A stretch of 64,000 bases of DNA from Trichomonas vaginalis G3 (Eukaryota; Parabasalia; Trichomonadida; Trichomonadidae), in NCBI RefSeq assembly GCF_026262505.1, contig NC_067207.1:29480082-29544081 (forward strand), in the 5' to 3' direction. Made by a program: the position numbers and the translations under genes. Shown here in pieces: positions 22,255 through 31,631 of this stretch. Each line of letters opens with the position of its first letter. Position 1 is the stretch's first letter. The notes beneath the pieces were generated by a model. It did not search any database, was not told the DNA's origin, and was given only the letters and a program-made list of their open reading frames with translations.

Positions 22255-23773
22255 GCAATTCTATACCATGCGTAAACTGTCATGTAAGGTGGCATATATT
22301 CTTTACTTTGTCCCGTTGTTTGCGTATATCCTGAAACGTGATGTGTATGGTTTCCTCCTCCCTCAGTGTTACTCCAGTACAATTTATAGCAAACTTAACG
22401 TTGTCTTTAACATCATATCCTTTACCTTTTGTCATTGCTGACCAATCCCAATATCTATGCTTATGCCAACCTGCTTGAGATGTACTTAAATCTATGTAGT
22501 GACTGTGTGAAGGTAAATTTTCACCTGAAATCGTTTTACTTCCACCTGTTTCCTTTGAAGAGTTTGCACAATACAAAAACCTGTCGACTATTTGAGTCCA
22601 AGTTCCAAAACCAAGTACTACTTCTGGTCTGGTAGAGTTATTGAAACATATAATGAGCCAACCGGGTAAATAAGATTCGGCAAAATTTGTTTAAGCACAT
22701 TGAGTTCCTGTCTTAGATGCATAATACTATTGTCATTAGATATCAAAGTATCTACAAGACTTGTTGCCGGTGGTATTGTTGGACCTTTATTTGGCAAGGT
22801 TGTGTTTAGTGTAATATCATCTGCTGTAAAAGTTGTAAAACTTGTATGTGTATGAGTCTTATCTGCTTTCTTCTCTAACTCATCATCGTTAACATAAGTT
22901 TTATCTGCTTTAAGGTCTAAACATCCTGAAACCCATCCTGTATCAGCTTTAGTTTTAAAAATCTTCGATGTCCATTCATGATACCATTCAACCCTTTCTT
23001 TAATTTCATTATCCTTTTCATCCACATATTCCTTATCTGCCTTCTTCATTAACTTACTAGCCACATATTCCTTATCCGCTTTCTTTTCAAGGCTAACGTT
23101 TAAGTCTGTTATTTCAGATATAGAATGTGTATGTCCAACGGCACTTTTCCTGTTTAAGGTTTCTTGTAAGTTTGTAATATTTGCAATGGTATGTGTATGT
23201 CCAACGTCACTTTTACTGTTTAAGGTTTCTTGTAAGTTTGTAATATCAGATATAGAATGTGTATGTCCAACGTCACTTTTACTGTTTAAGGTTTCTTGTA
23301 AGTTTGTAATATCAGATATAGAATGTGTATGAGTCTTTTTAGAATATTCGTTTTCAGCTCTTGTCACTTCACTTGACATTTTATTGTCAACATATGTTTT
23401 GTCTGCTAGTTCAGGATGAGTATGTTCTTTTGTTGCATAAGCATTGTTAGCTCTTTCTTCTTCTTTTGCTATTGCATCGTCTACATATTCTTTGTCAGCT
23501 TTGTTGTCAACATCTGCTTTCAAAAGAAGTTCATTTATAGGTTTCTCTCGTTTAAAGTTCCTTTTGTTGGATTTATACAGACAGTATTGTTCTTCTTGTC
23601 TTGAATAGAAACTCATCTGTCATTGGGTTTAATGTCAGTTTTAAGTTTCCTTCTTTCAATGACTCAGATATCTTAGAATAGTTTGAAAAGTTTTGTTGTT
23701 TCTTATTTAGAGCTTGCATAATGAGTTGTCGGTTGTGTTGTATTTCTCTCATAGACGCTGTTTCATTTGACAT
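22251..23773 (-). pseudogene. Phage-type fibre protein, Mav-A copy
   Basis: A fibre-like protein with 22-residue repeats of the form HTHSISDITNLQETLNSKSD (four in a row, then related KADKEYV repeats), as in bacteriophage tail fibres. The C-terminal tip domain contains GGSKTISGENLPSHSHYIDL and ends YMPPYMTVYAWYRIA. The tip is nearly identical to that of Mav-B (29,964-31,631), but the middle segment before it is unrelated. It is broken, with about three breaks. It probably served host attachment, by analogy with phage fibres. Confidence 0.75.
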
Positions 23774-23791
23774 TTTTATTCTAGATAAAAT

Positions 23792-24636
23792 ATGCTTTCA
23801 ATAGAAAAAGAAAATTCAAGAGTTGCTACAACTAAACCATTAGATGAACTTTTTAATGTCGGTCAAAAGGTTGACATAGACAATCTAAAGCATGAAGGCT
23901 ATCGTTTTGACTACCCATTAAGATGGTTAAGAGACCCATCCGTCACAAAAGCTATTGGCTTTCGTAGAATGAAGTTTGTCTCACAAGTTCAAACAGGTTT
24001 TCCATTTATTGTAAGGTTTCATATAGATTATACATCTGAAGGGCAACGAAAAATGTGGGAAGAAATTGAGCTAATACAAGTTGACCTCTCATCTTCTCTA
24101 CAGGCTGCATTAAAAAATATAGAAGATAAAATAAATTCATGTTATGCAAAATATGCTGATGAATATGCGAATACCAATAGCACACTTTATGTGAGAATTG
24201 TATATGACAAACAAAATTCACAAGTGTCATTTCAAATCTACGAAGACAATCCAAAGAAAGACGAACAAATATATACAGAATTCACTGCAATGTCATGGTA
24301 TTATTTGCAAAGAATGTTAAATCAGAAAGTTGAACCTCCTTTAGCAAATATTCTACAGTCGATATGCAAGAGATGAACCATATTTATTTAAAGATGTTTT
24401 CGACCAAGATGCTGTGATAGTTCATGCTTCATTTTCTGGCGCCAAACTCTTTCTTATGCTTGGCAAATGACTTTTACGAAAAACCTACAAAGTTATACGA
24501 ACCACCAAGTGGAAGTATTTCAGACTTTCAAGTATGGTTTACTACAGATGGAAGAAAAAGAATAATTCCATTATACCATGCGTTTTACTTAGAACTTAGT
24601 TTCATATACAACTACTATCGAACGATAAAAATATAA
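23792..24636 (+). pseudogene. Two-paralogue family protein, fibre-side copy of Mav-A
   Basis: Paralogue of the 286-residue family at 16,884-17,744. It begins MLSIEKENSRVATTKPLDEL, contains YRFDYPLRWLRDPSVTKAIG and ends in FQVWFTTDGRKRIIPLYHAF plus FIYNYY. It is lightly broken. It is divergent from the fibre gene, the two starts being only about 18 bp apart and sharing an AT-rich leader. The function is unknown. Confidence 0.6.
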
Positions 24637-24640
24637 TTTT

Positions 24641-24882
24641 TTAATACGGTTGAGGTGTTGGATTTGGTTGCCAACTAGACTGTGGTGCAGGTTCAGGCTG
24701 TTGTAAACAGGAGCTTGTTCTTCTGGTTCAGGGTCTTTAGGTATAATACCAACGAACTGACCTACTCTTTTACCAATATTTTTGACACCGTTCCAAATTC
24801 CTCTTCCGACAGATTTTATTCCATTCCATATACCTCTTCCAACATTTCGAAAGAAGTTTCCTATTCTTCCAAAGAAACCCAT
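24641..24882 (-). pseudogene. Short amphipathic-helix protein, Mav-A copy
   Basis: A protein of about 80 residues with a doubled amphipathic motif (GRGIWNGIKSVGRGIWNGVK), further G/K/V-rich helix and a proline-rich tail. The pattern resembles membrane-active peptides of non-enveloped virions. It is lightly broken. Counterpart: 28,850-29,093. Leader TTTTTACATATAGTAAA. Confidence 0.55.
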
Positions 24883-24900
24883 TTTACTATATGTAAAAAT

Positions 24901-25261
24901 CTAATGTCCGCCTAGTCTCTTACGTTTCCTTCTGAGTTCATTGCATTCTTTAACTGGAGCTCATACATTCTATTTCTCCTCTGGTAGAAAACATATTCTG
25001 GGTCAACTCCTGTGTTCGCGTCATCTGCATAAAGTTGTTTATATCCCACTTCAGGGTTTGTATAAAACTCTTTCCATCTCATATTTGCATACCATGGTGG
25101 CAAACCTAACGCAGCGTCATTTGACATGGCAGTTTGCATTTGTACATCTGTTGGCACTTGACCATAGTTTGCCATTGCAGTTTGTATTCTAACTTCATTT
25201 GGAATATTCTCTGGGTTTGGTTGTCCAGGTTGCTGTGCATTCGCTAAGTTCTGTGCGTCAT
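24901..25261 (-). pseudogene. Maverick 120-aa protein with basic tail, Mav-A copy
   Basis: Counterpart of 28,470-28,832. Two near-copies of RIQTAMANYGQVPTDVQMQTAMSN form an internal duplication near residues 25-48. PPWYANMRWKEFYTNPEVG follows, and the end is basic (RRKRKR in Mav-B). It is lightly broken. Virion-core-like composition, family not recognised. Confidence 0.5.
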
Positions 25262-25284
25262 TTAATATTAGATAAAAATATCTC

Positions 25285-25416
25285 TTACGAGTACATATAC
25301 TGAACATTTGCAGGCATTGGTTCATCTTCATATTCTCTATATCTTTCTGCCACGTCAAATAAATAAATGACACAATGGAAAAAACCTAAAACTAACAATC
25401 CGATTTCAAGCCACAT
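25285..25416 (-). CDS. 43-aa single-span membrane protein
   Basis: A short intact frame beginning MWLEIGLLVLGFFHCVIYLF, a single hydrophobic span, followed by an acidic tail ending NVQYMYS. The Mav-B copy (28,314-28,445) differs at only one or two residues, so the frame is under selection or very young. It overlaps the 3' end of the methyltransferase gene by 25 bp in another frame. The function is unknown. A tiny membrane protein beside the methyltransferase could act in entry or exit. Confidence 0.6.
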   Translation of the reverse strand: MWLEIGLLVLGFFHCVIYLFDVAERYREYEDEPMPANVQYMYS

Positions 25417-26213
25417 TTACTTACTAATAAAATTTCTTTGTTATGACACTTTCTCCAGTTTATAGGACCTCTCTCATATTCTATCTTGTCATATCTAAAC
25501 TCATAGTCGTTTATATCTTCTAGCCATCTCATAACGGTTTCCAAACCACTTTTATCGGATGTAAAGTAAAAGCATGGATGGTTATGTAAAACGTCTAAAG
25601 TTTCTAAAGAGTCTCTCAAAGTCCAGTCTACTTGGTATGAAAATCGTATGTGTTAATAGAACGGCGGGTCCACTATAAAGAAACATTTTCCTTGTCTTAT
25701 ATTTTTCATAAACTCTGTCAATGACATCTCACAAACTCTATACCCTCAATATATTTTTCTATGTCCTCTTTGAAAACATTTGTATAGTTAAGATATAAAC
25801 TTTTGACATAAGTGTTTCAATGTCATGAACTCTTATAGCACCACTATATAATAGTCTAGCAGATATACTATCCAGTCTATATATTCTGCTTTTTTCAAAA
25901 CCTCTCTCACAATATTTTTCTTATCTAATGGTATACGTTCCATCTTACCTATGGGTATCTTTTCTTTTAACTCTTTCAATATATTGTTTGTGTCTGGAAT
26001 ATGTTTGAGACGGTCCATATAGTTGTCGAAGTCATTGCATATAATCTTTGAGTCTGGGAATATTGTATGACACAAATGGGATATATAGAAACTTCCACCG
26101 AACAAATCTACAAATGTTAGACCATTCGGTAGTTTCTTAAGTTCTCTCAATAGAATATCTTTACATCTACTCTTATTTCCAAAGAAGGGTAACGGTGGTT
26201 TTGTAAAATTCAT
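25392..26213 (-). pseudogene. D12-class adenine-N6 DNA methyltransferase, Mav-A copy
   Basis: The N-terminus carries PPLPFFGNKSR (the FxGxK motif of D12/Dam-type enzymes) and FVDLFGGSFYIS (the SAM-binding motif I). Further blocks match the D12 class, which includes Dam and the DpnII/MboI methyltransferases that act on GATC. Specificity cannot be read from sequence alone. It is broken, with two or three breaks. It is the outermost gene of this end. Compare 27,514-28,329. Confidence 0.8.
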
Positions 26214-26229
26214 TTATATATAATAATAA

Positions 26230-26330
26230 AAATGTTTTTACCCGAAAAGTGACAGAAAAGTGACAAAGCATGAAAACATATATAATTTGTGAAAAGCGAC
26301 ACAAAAAGTGACATTTAAAAAAGTGATACT
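26230..26330. promoter_or_regulatory. Subterminal AAAAGTGACA cluster
   Basis: Five close variants of AAAAGTGACA in about 80 bp (for example at 26,244, 26,255 and 26,306), between the methyltransferase start and the element end. The Mav-B left end has two inverted copies (GTCACTTCTCTGTCACTTTT near 27,462). The same decamer lies in the MULE terminal repeats. Confidence 0.6.
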
Positions 26331-26424
26331 ATTAATATGATGTAAATAACAACGGTTTTGGTTTTGTCACCGGCTGGTCGGCTGGGGTTCGGTCCTCCTC
26401 TTGGGTCTTGGGCAAAATTTCTTA

Positions 26425-26591
26425 GGGGCTAGAGGGCGCAACGCGCCTGGAAGCCCTCCGAATATAAACTTCATTTATACTAAACATCTTCGGGGCTAGA
26501 GGGCGCAACGCGCCTGGAAGCCCTCCGAATATAAACTTCATTTATACTAAACATCTTCGGGGCTAGAGGGCGCAACGCGCCTGGAAGCCCC
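26425..26591. repeat. Terminal motif of Mav-A in three 67-bp tandem copies
   Basis: GGGGCTAGAGGGCGCAACGC...GGAAGCCC begins at 26,425, 26,492 and 26,559, with GAATATAAACTTCATTTATA and CTAAACATCTTC between copies. Each copy can fold as GGGGCT/AGCCCC outside and GGCGC-AAC-GCGCC inside. It corresponds to the Mav-B terminal repeat but lacks the A/T run. The element probably ends near 26,591. Confidence 0.85.
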
Positions 26592-26905
26592 ACCAACCTG
26601 ACCTTATTTTCAACTAGAAGTGAGGTACGGTAATCTTACGGATTCCCGTAACTCAATTTTACGGGAAAAGTGCAGTAAACTACTCAATTTACGGAAAAAG
26701 TGTCGTAAACTATTGATGTGGCGGTAAAATCACGGTAATTCACGGAAAGCTATATGCGAAAATTTGAAATTATACAAAATCGAGCGAAACACTTTTAAAT
26801 AGGTTGTTCTCGTATTTCAAATACTATTCCCAGATTTATTGTCGTCAGAATATTTCCAAATTTTTGCCGATTTACAAAAAATGATTTACAAAGCATATTT
26901 TTTAA
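26592..26905. other. Gene-free spacer, part 1
   Basis: No gene is seen. It contains two near-copies of a TTTACGGGAAAAGTG...GTAAACTA stretch (26,670-26,715) and several CGGTAA motifs. It is likely flanking genomic DNA or a decayed repeat. Confidence 0.6.
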
Positions 26906-27395
26906 GGGTGCGCCCGGGAGGATCATGTAAACTTCAGAATTTAGAACCTTCATTTTTAAGCAATAACTTGGTACCTAAATAGGTAGGAAAACTCTAAAAA
27001 TATCAAAAAATACAACTTGGCTCCATAATAATCCTGTCATGGTGGCTGTTTGTATCCCCTAGTATTTTCCTCTTGAATCTCTTTTTCTGTCGAAATTAAA
27101 TTCAAATCTCAGAAGTAGAAGTGAATAATCGACTTATTACTGCTATTATACGAATAAATAAATTCATTATATTATTTTTATTTACATAATATCTGTTTGA
27201 AGTCCATAATTCTATAAATTTTTCTTCAAAAACATTACAATCTTGATAGTTTTGATACTGTTTAATAGGTTTTTGGCACCTTATTTAGTATTTACTACGT
27301 ATAGAGTCGATCTGAACTTAATTTTCGGGAATTTAAAATATTTATTATAAGTAAAATCTGATTTGAAATTTATGTTTAACTACTCATATCTTGCA
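26906..27395 (+). repeat. Dispersed repeat, copy 1 (left flank of Mav-B)
   Basis: Begins TTAAGGGTGCGCCCGGGAGG. It can be followed, diverged but collinear, against 52,120-52,535 on the right flank of Mav-B. Shared anchors include GATCATGTAAACTTCAGAAT and TATCAAAAAATACAACTTGG. It contains the uninterrupted site (GTCGATCTGAACTT, near 27,306) into which MULE-1 inserted in the other copy. There is no coding sequence. Mav-B interrupts its 3' side at 27,396. Confidence 0.75.
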
Positions 27396-27401
27396 TTATC
27401 C
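27396..27401. repeat. Target-site duplication of Mav-B, left
   Basis: TTATCC, repeated at 51,713-51,718 directly outside the other terminal repeat. Six bases is the length known for Mavericks. Confidence 0.88.
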
Positions 27402-27460
27402 AAAAAAAAAAAAAAAAAAAGGGTATTGGGGCTTCCAGGCACTTCGTGCCCTCTAGCCCC
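27402..27460 (+). repeat. Left terminal inverted repeat of Mav-B (59 bp)
   Basis: Nineteen A residues, GGGTATTGGGGCTTCCAGGC, then ACTTCGTGCCCTCTAGCCCC. It matches the reverse complement of 51,654-51,712 at 58 of 59 positions. It can fold into a nested hairpin: outer GGGGCT/AGCCCC and inner GGCAC-TTC-GTGCC. Confidence 0.95.
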
Positions 27461-27513
27461 AGTCACTTCTCTGTCACTTTTCAGGTAAAAACATTTTTAT
27501 TATTGTATATAAA

Positions 27514-28329
27514 ATGAATTTTACAAAACCACCGTTACCCTTCTTTGGAAATAAGAGTAGATGTAAAGATATTCTATTGAGAGAACTTAAGAAACTACCG
27601 AATGGTCTAACATTTGTAGATTTGTTCGGTGGAAGTTTCTATATATCTCATTTGTGCCATACTGTATTTCCTGACTCAAAGATTATATGCAATGACTTCG
27701 ACAACTATATGAACCGTCTCAAACATATACCAGACACAAACAAAATATTGAAAGAGTTAAAAGAAAAGATACCTATAGGTAAGATGGAACGTATACCATT
27801 AGATAAGAAAAATACTGTCAGAGAGGTTTTGAAAAAAGCAGAGTATATTGACTGGGATAGTATATCTTCTAGACTATTGTATAGTGGTTCTATAAGAGTT
27901 CATGACATTGAAACACTTATGTCAAACGTTTTATATCTTAACTATACAAAGGTTTTCAAAGAGGACATAGAAAAATATACTGAGGGTATAGAGTTTGTGA
28001 GATGTCATTGGACAGAGTTGTATGAAAAATTTAAAGACAAGGAAAATGTTTTCTTTATAGTAGACCCACGTTCTATAACACATACGATTTTCAATACCAA
28101 GTAGACTGGACTTTGAGAGACTCTTTAGAAACTTTAGACGTTTTACATAACCATCCATGCTTTTACTTTACATCCGATAAAAGTGGTTTGGAAACCGTTA
28201 TGAGATGGTTAGAGGACATACATGACTATGATTTTATACGATAAGATAGAATATGAGAGAGGTCCTATAAACCGGAGAAAGTGTCATAACAAAGAAATTT
28301 TATTGGTAAGTAAATGTGGTTTGAAATAG
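27514..28329 (+). pseudogene. D12-class adenine-N6 DNA methyltransferase, Mav-B copy
   Basis: The same gene as 25,392-26,213. It shows PPLPFFGNKSR and FVDLFGGSFYIS in the first 50 residues and a VDP motif IV region near residue 190. The leader CATTTTTATTATTGTATATA precedes the start. It is broken, with two or three breaks. D12 enzymes transfer methyl from S-adenosylmethionine to adenine N6; many act at GATC. It is the outermost gene at the left end. Confidence 0.82.
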
Positions 28330-28445
28330 GACTACTTGTTTTAGGTTTTTTCCATTGTGTCATTTACTTATTTGACGTGGCAGAAAGATATAGAGAATAT
28401 GAAGATGAACCAATGCCAGCAAATGTTCAGTATATGTACTCGTAA
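28314..28445 (+). CDS. 43-aa single-span membrane protein, Mav-B copy
   Basis: An intact short frame (MWFEIGLLVLGFFHCVIYLF, then DVAERYREYEDEP) equal to 25,285-25,416 apart from one or two residues. One transmembrane segment at residues 3-20 and an acidic soluble tail. It overlaps the 3' end of the methyltransferase gene. The function is unknown. Confidence 0.6.
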   Translation: MWFEIGLLVLGFFHCVIYLFDVAERYREYEDEPMPANVQYMYS

Positions 28446-28469
28446 GAGATATTTTTATCTAATATTAAA

Positions 28470-28832
28470 ATGGACGCACAGAACTTAGCGAATGCACAGC
28501 AACCTGGACAACCAAACCCAGAGAATATTCCAAATGAAGTTAGAATACAAACTGCAATGGCAAACTATGGTCAAGTGCCAACAGATGTACAAATGCAAAC
28601 TGCCATGTCAAATGACGCTGCGTTAGGCTTACCACCATGGTATGCAAATATGAGATGGAAAGAGTTTTATACAAACCCTGAAGTGGGATATAAACAACTC
28701 TATGCAGATGACGCGAACACAGGAGTTGACCCAGAGTATGTTTTCTACCAGAGGAGAAATAGAATGTATGAGCTCCAGTTAAAGAATGCAATGGAACTCA
28801 GAAGGAAACGTAAGAGACTAGGCGGACATTAG
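28470..28832 (+). CDS. Maverick 120-aa protein with basic tail
   Basis: An intact 120-residue frame behind a TATTTTTATCTAATATTAAA leader. The first 20 residues are N/Q/P-rich (MDAQNLANAQQPGQPNP). An internal duplication of a QTAMxN motif lies near residues 27-48. A tryptophan/tyrosine-rich middle and the basic end ELRRKRKRLGGH follow. The basic tail suggests DNA or RNA contact inside a particle. No family is recognised. Confidence 0.6.
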   Translation: MDAQNLANAQQPGQPNPENIPNEVRIQTAMANYGQVPTDVQMQTAMSNDAALGLPPWYANMRWKEFYTNPEVGYKQLYADDANTGVDPEYVFYQRRNRMYELQLKNAMELRRKRKRLGGH

Positions 28833-28849
28833 ATTTTACATATAGTAAA

Positions 28850-29093
28850 ATGGGTTTTCTTCAGTAGTATTGGAAACTTCTTTCGAAATGTTGGAAGAGG
28901 TATATGGAATGGAATAAAAACCGTAGGAAGAGGAATTTGGAACGGAGTCAAAAATATTGGTAAAAGAGTAGGTCAGTTCGTTGGTATTATACCTAAAGAC
29001 CCTGAACCAGAAGAACAAGCTCCTGTTATACAACAGCCTGAACCTGCACCACAGTCTAGTTGGCAACCAAATCCAACACCTCAACCGTATTAA
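28850..29093 (+). pseudogene. Short amphipathic-helix protein, Mav-B copy
   Basis: About 80 residues with the repeated motif GRGIWNGIKTVGRGIWNGVK, a basic VKNIGKRVGQFVG helix and a proline-rich tail ending TPQPY. Pattern of a membrane-perturbing virion peptide. It is lightly broken. Counterpart of 24,641-24,882. Confidence 0.55.
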
Positions 29094-29099
29094 AATTAT

Positions 29100-29945
29100 A
29101 TTTTTACCGTTCGATTAGTAGTTGTATATGAAACTAAGTTCTAAGTAAAACGCATGGTATAATGGAACTATTCTCTTTCTTCCATCTGTTGTAAACCATA
29201 CTTGAAAGTCTGAAATACTTCCACTTGGTGGTTCATATAGCTTTGTAGGTTTTTCGTAAAAGTCATTTGCCAAGCATAAAAAAGAGTTTTGTGCACCAGA
29301 AAATGAAGCATGAACTATAATAGCATCTGAGTCGAAAACATTTTCATATGTTCCATTAGGGTTTTCGACTTCATAAAGTTCGGGTGTACTGGATATTCTG
29401 CAGGCTGATTTAACATCCTCAAAAATCTATACCATGCCAAGTTGTTATATTTTGTAGAAATATAAACGTCTTCTCCAAGGTCTTCTATTCTATTGATTTT
29501 AACAGTTGCATTTTTCCTGTCATATATAATATCGAGATGGTACTCTCCTTCGTCAATGTTAAACTGGTTTGCATATTCGAGATAGATATCGTTTATTTTT
29601 TCTTGAAAAGCTTGAAGAGTTGTTTCTAAGTTTACAAGCAAATTCACTTGTAAAAGTTTTCCCTGTTCAAATTTTCTCATACGTACGTTTTTCTTTGTTA
29701 TAGTATCGAACTTCAAAAGCGACCGTAAATGGGAAACCATGTATGGCTTCTGAAATGAACTTCATTCTACGAAAGCCAATAGCTTTTGTGACGGATGGGT
29801 CTCTTAACCATCTTAGTGGGTAGTCAAAACGATAGCCTTCATGCTTTACGGTCTCTGTCTCAAACTTTTGACCGACATTCGTAAAAAGTTCATCTAATGG
29901 TTTAGTTGTAGCAACTCTTGAATTTTCTTTTTCTATTGAAAGCAT
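29100..29945 (-). pseudogene. Two-paralogue family protein, fibre-side copy of Mav-B
   Basis: Counterpart of 23,792-24,636 and paralogue of 36,293-37,153. It has the same TKPLDELFTNVGQ, YRFDYPLRWLRDPSVTKAIG and C-terminal FQVWFTTDGRKRIIPLYHAF blocks. The middle third differs from Mav-A more than the ends do. It is broken, with about two breaks. It is divergent from the fibre gene across an 18-bp shared leader. Confidence 0.6.
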
Positions 29946-29963
29946 ATTTTATCTAGAATAAAA

Positions 29964-31631
29964 ATGTCGAAAGAAACAGCGTCTATGAGAGAAATACAAC
30001 ACAACCGACAACTCATTTTGCAAGCTCTAATAAGAACACAACAAACTTTTCAAACTATTCTAAGATATCTGAGTCATTGAAAGAAGGAAACTTAAAACTG
30101 ACGATAACCCAATGACAGATGAGTTTCTGTTTCAAGACAGTAAGAACCATACTGTTTGTATAAATCCAACAAAAGGAACTTTAAACGAGAAACCTATATC
30201 TGAACTTCTTTTGAAAGCAGATGTTGGCAACAAAGCTGACAAAGAGTATGTCATTGAAAAAGTTCAAGAAGAACATGACAGAGCAGATGCAACATATGCA
30301 ACAAAAGAACATACTCATCCTGAACTAGCAGACAAACATATGTTGACAATAAAATGTCAAGTGAAGTGACAAGAGCTGAAAACGAATATTCTAAAAAGAC
30401 TCATACACATACCATTGCAAATATTACAAACTTACAAGAAACCTTAAACAGGAAAAGTGACGTTGGACATACACATACCATTGCAAATATTACAAACTTA
30501 CAAGAAACCTTAAACAGGAAAAGTGCCGTTGGACATACACATACATCTTCTGAAATAACAGACTTAAACGTTAGCCTTGAAAATAAAGCAGATAAAACAT
30601 ATGTCAATGAAATATACCAAAGTTTAGTTGGAACAAAAAATATTGAGACTATTGTTGGTGACCTTTCTGTCAATGAAGAAAATAAATATTTTAGATGGCA
30701 GTTGGTACAGTCCTTAGAAAATGGTACACGGTATAAACTCATTCCGAAAAATAACAATGAAATGTATGTAAGCTATAAAAAGAGTGATGGTACACAAGTT
30801 AAAGTTCCATTAGACAACAACTGCTACTTAAACTTATATGGAGACGAACAAAAGAAATATTTAAGAGTTTATGAAATGGCAGATATGACATTGCCTGACC
30901 CAGCTCCAGCACCATATTATTATGACTATGGAGATGACGTTAGAACACCACATGTAGATGAACAAAAGCTAACATTATATTTAGATTTTTATAGATATAA
31001 AAGATATAATGCAATAGAAAAAACGAGAATAGTATACTATTATGAAGATGACAGAAATAAATATTATAGTCAAGACTTTACCTACCCTGAAAACATAAGA
31101 TTATATTATAAAAAATATTCTGACACAAACCAGAAGAAACCTGAAATAGTTGCACTATATTTTAAGTTCAAAAGAGACAATCCTATAATATCTCATATGT
31201 TTGATTTAATGAACCCAGTAGGTTCTATTTATACATCTATGGAAGCAAGAGGTCCTCAAGTAATGTTTGGTGTTGGTGCATGGGAACAAATAGTCGACAG
31301 GTTTTTGTATTGTGCAAACTCTTCAAAGGAAACAGGTGGAAGTAAAACGATTTCAGGTGAAAATTTACCTGCGCACAGTCACTACATAGATTTAAGTACA
31401 TCTCAAGCAGGTTGGCATAAGCATAGATATTGGGATTGGTCAGGAATGACAAAAGGTAAAGGATATGATGTTAAAGACGACGTTAAGTTTGCTATAAATT
31501 GTTACTGGGATGACACTCAGGGAGAAGGAAACCATACACATTTCGTTTCAGGATATACACAAACAACGGGACAAAGTAAAGACTACATGCCACCTTACAT
31601 GACAGTTTACGCATGGTATAGAATTGCTTAG
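29964..31631 (+). pseudogene. Phage-type fibre protein, Mav-B copy
   Basis: A fibre of about 550 residues: an N-terminal region shared with Mav-A, then 22-residue HTHTIANITNLQETLNRKSD repeats. A middle domain of about 230 residues rich in tyrosine and aspartate (DPAPAPYYYDYGDD) is absent from Mav-A. The conserved tip has GGSKTISGENLPAHSHYIDL and the end YMPPYMTVYAWYRIA. The architecture is that of bacteriophage tail fibres, suggesting receptor binding. It is broken, with about two or three breaks, mostly in the first third. The two convergent stops with the integrase gene overlap. Confidence 0.75.

Larger units (their letters stand above)
1..26591 (-). mobile_element. Mav-A: Maverick/Polinton, left side outside the window
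   Basis: This is a Maverick (Polinton) recognised from its gene set: SF3 helicase, A32-type packaging ATPase, B-family DNA polymerase, retroviral-type integrase and capsid-related genes. It is the mirror image of Mav-B (27,402-51,712), so its methyltransferase end lies on the right near 26,591 and its capsid end lies left of base 1. Shared genes look more than about 90% identical by eye, so the two insertions are fairly young and closely related, but not one simple duplication because accessory segments differ. It is broken, with roughly twenty breaks, concentrated in the integrase, fibre, methyltransferase and polymerase. A 9-kb satellite and a 1.3-kb foreign-looking segment lie inside it. 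No target duplication can be given because only one end is visible. Confidence 0.93.

Noticed and set aside
26425-26591. Bacterial-type terminators
   Set aside because: The GC-rich hairpins lie at the element end and match the Mav-B terminal repeats. The eukaryotic context makes an intrinsic terminator unlikely.
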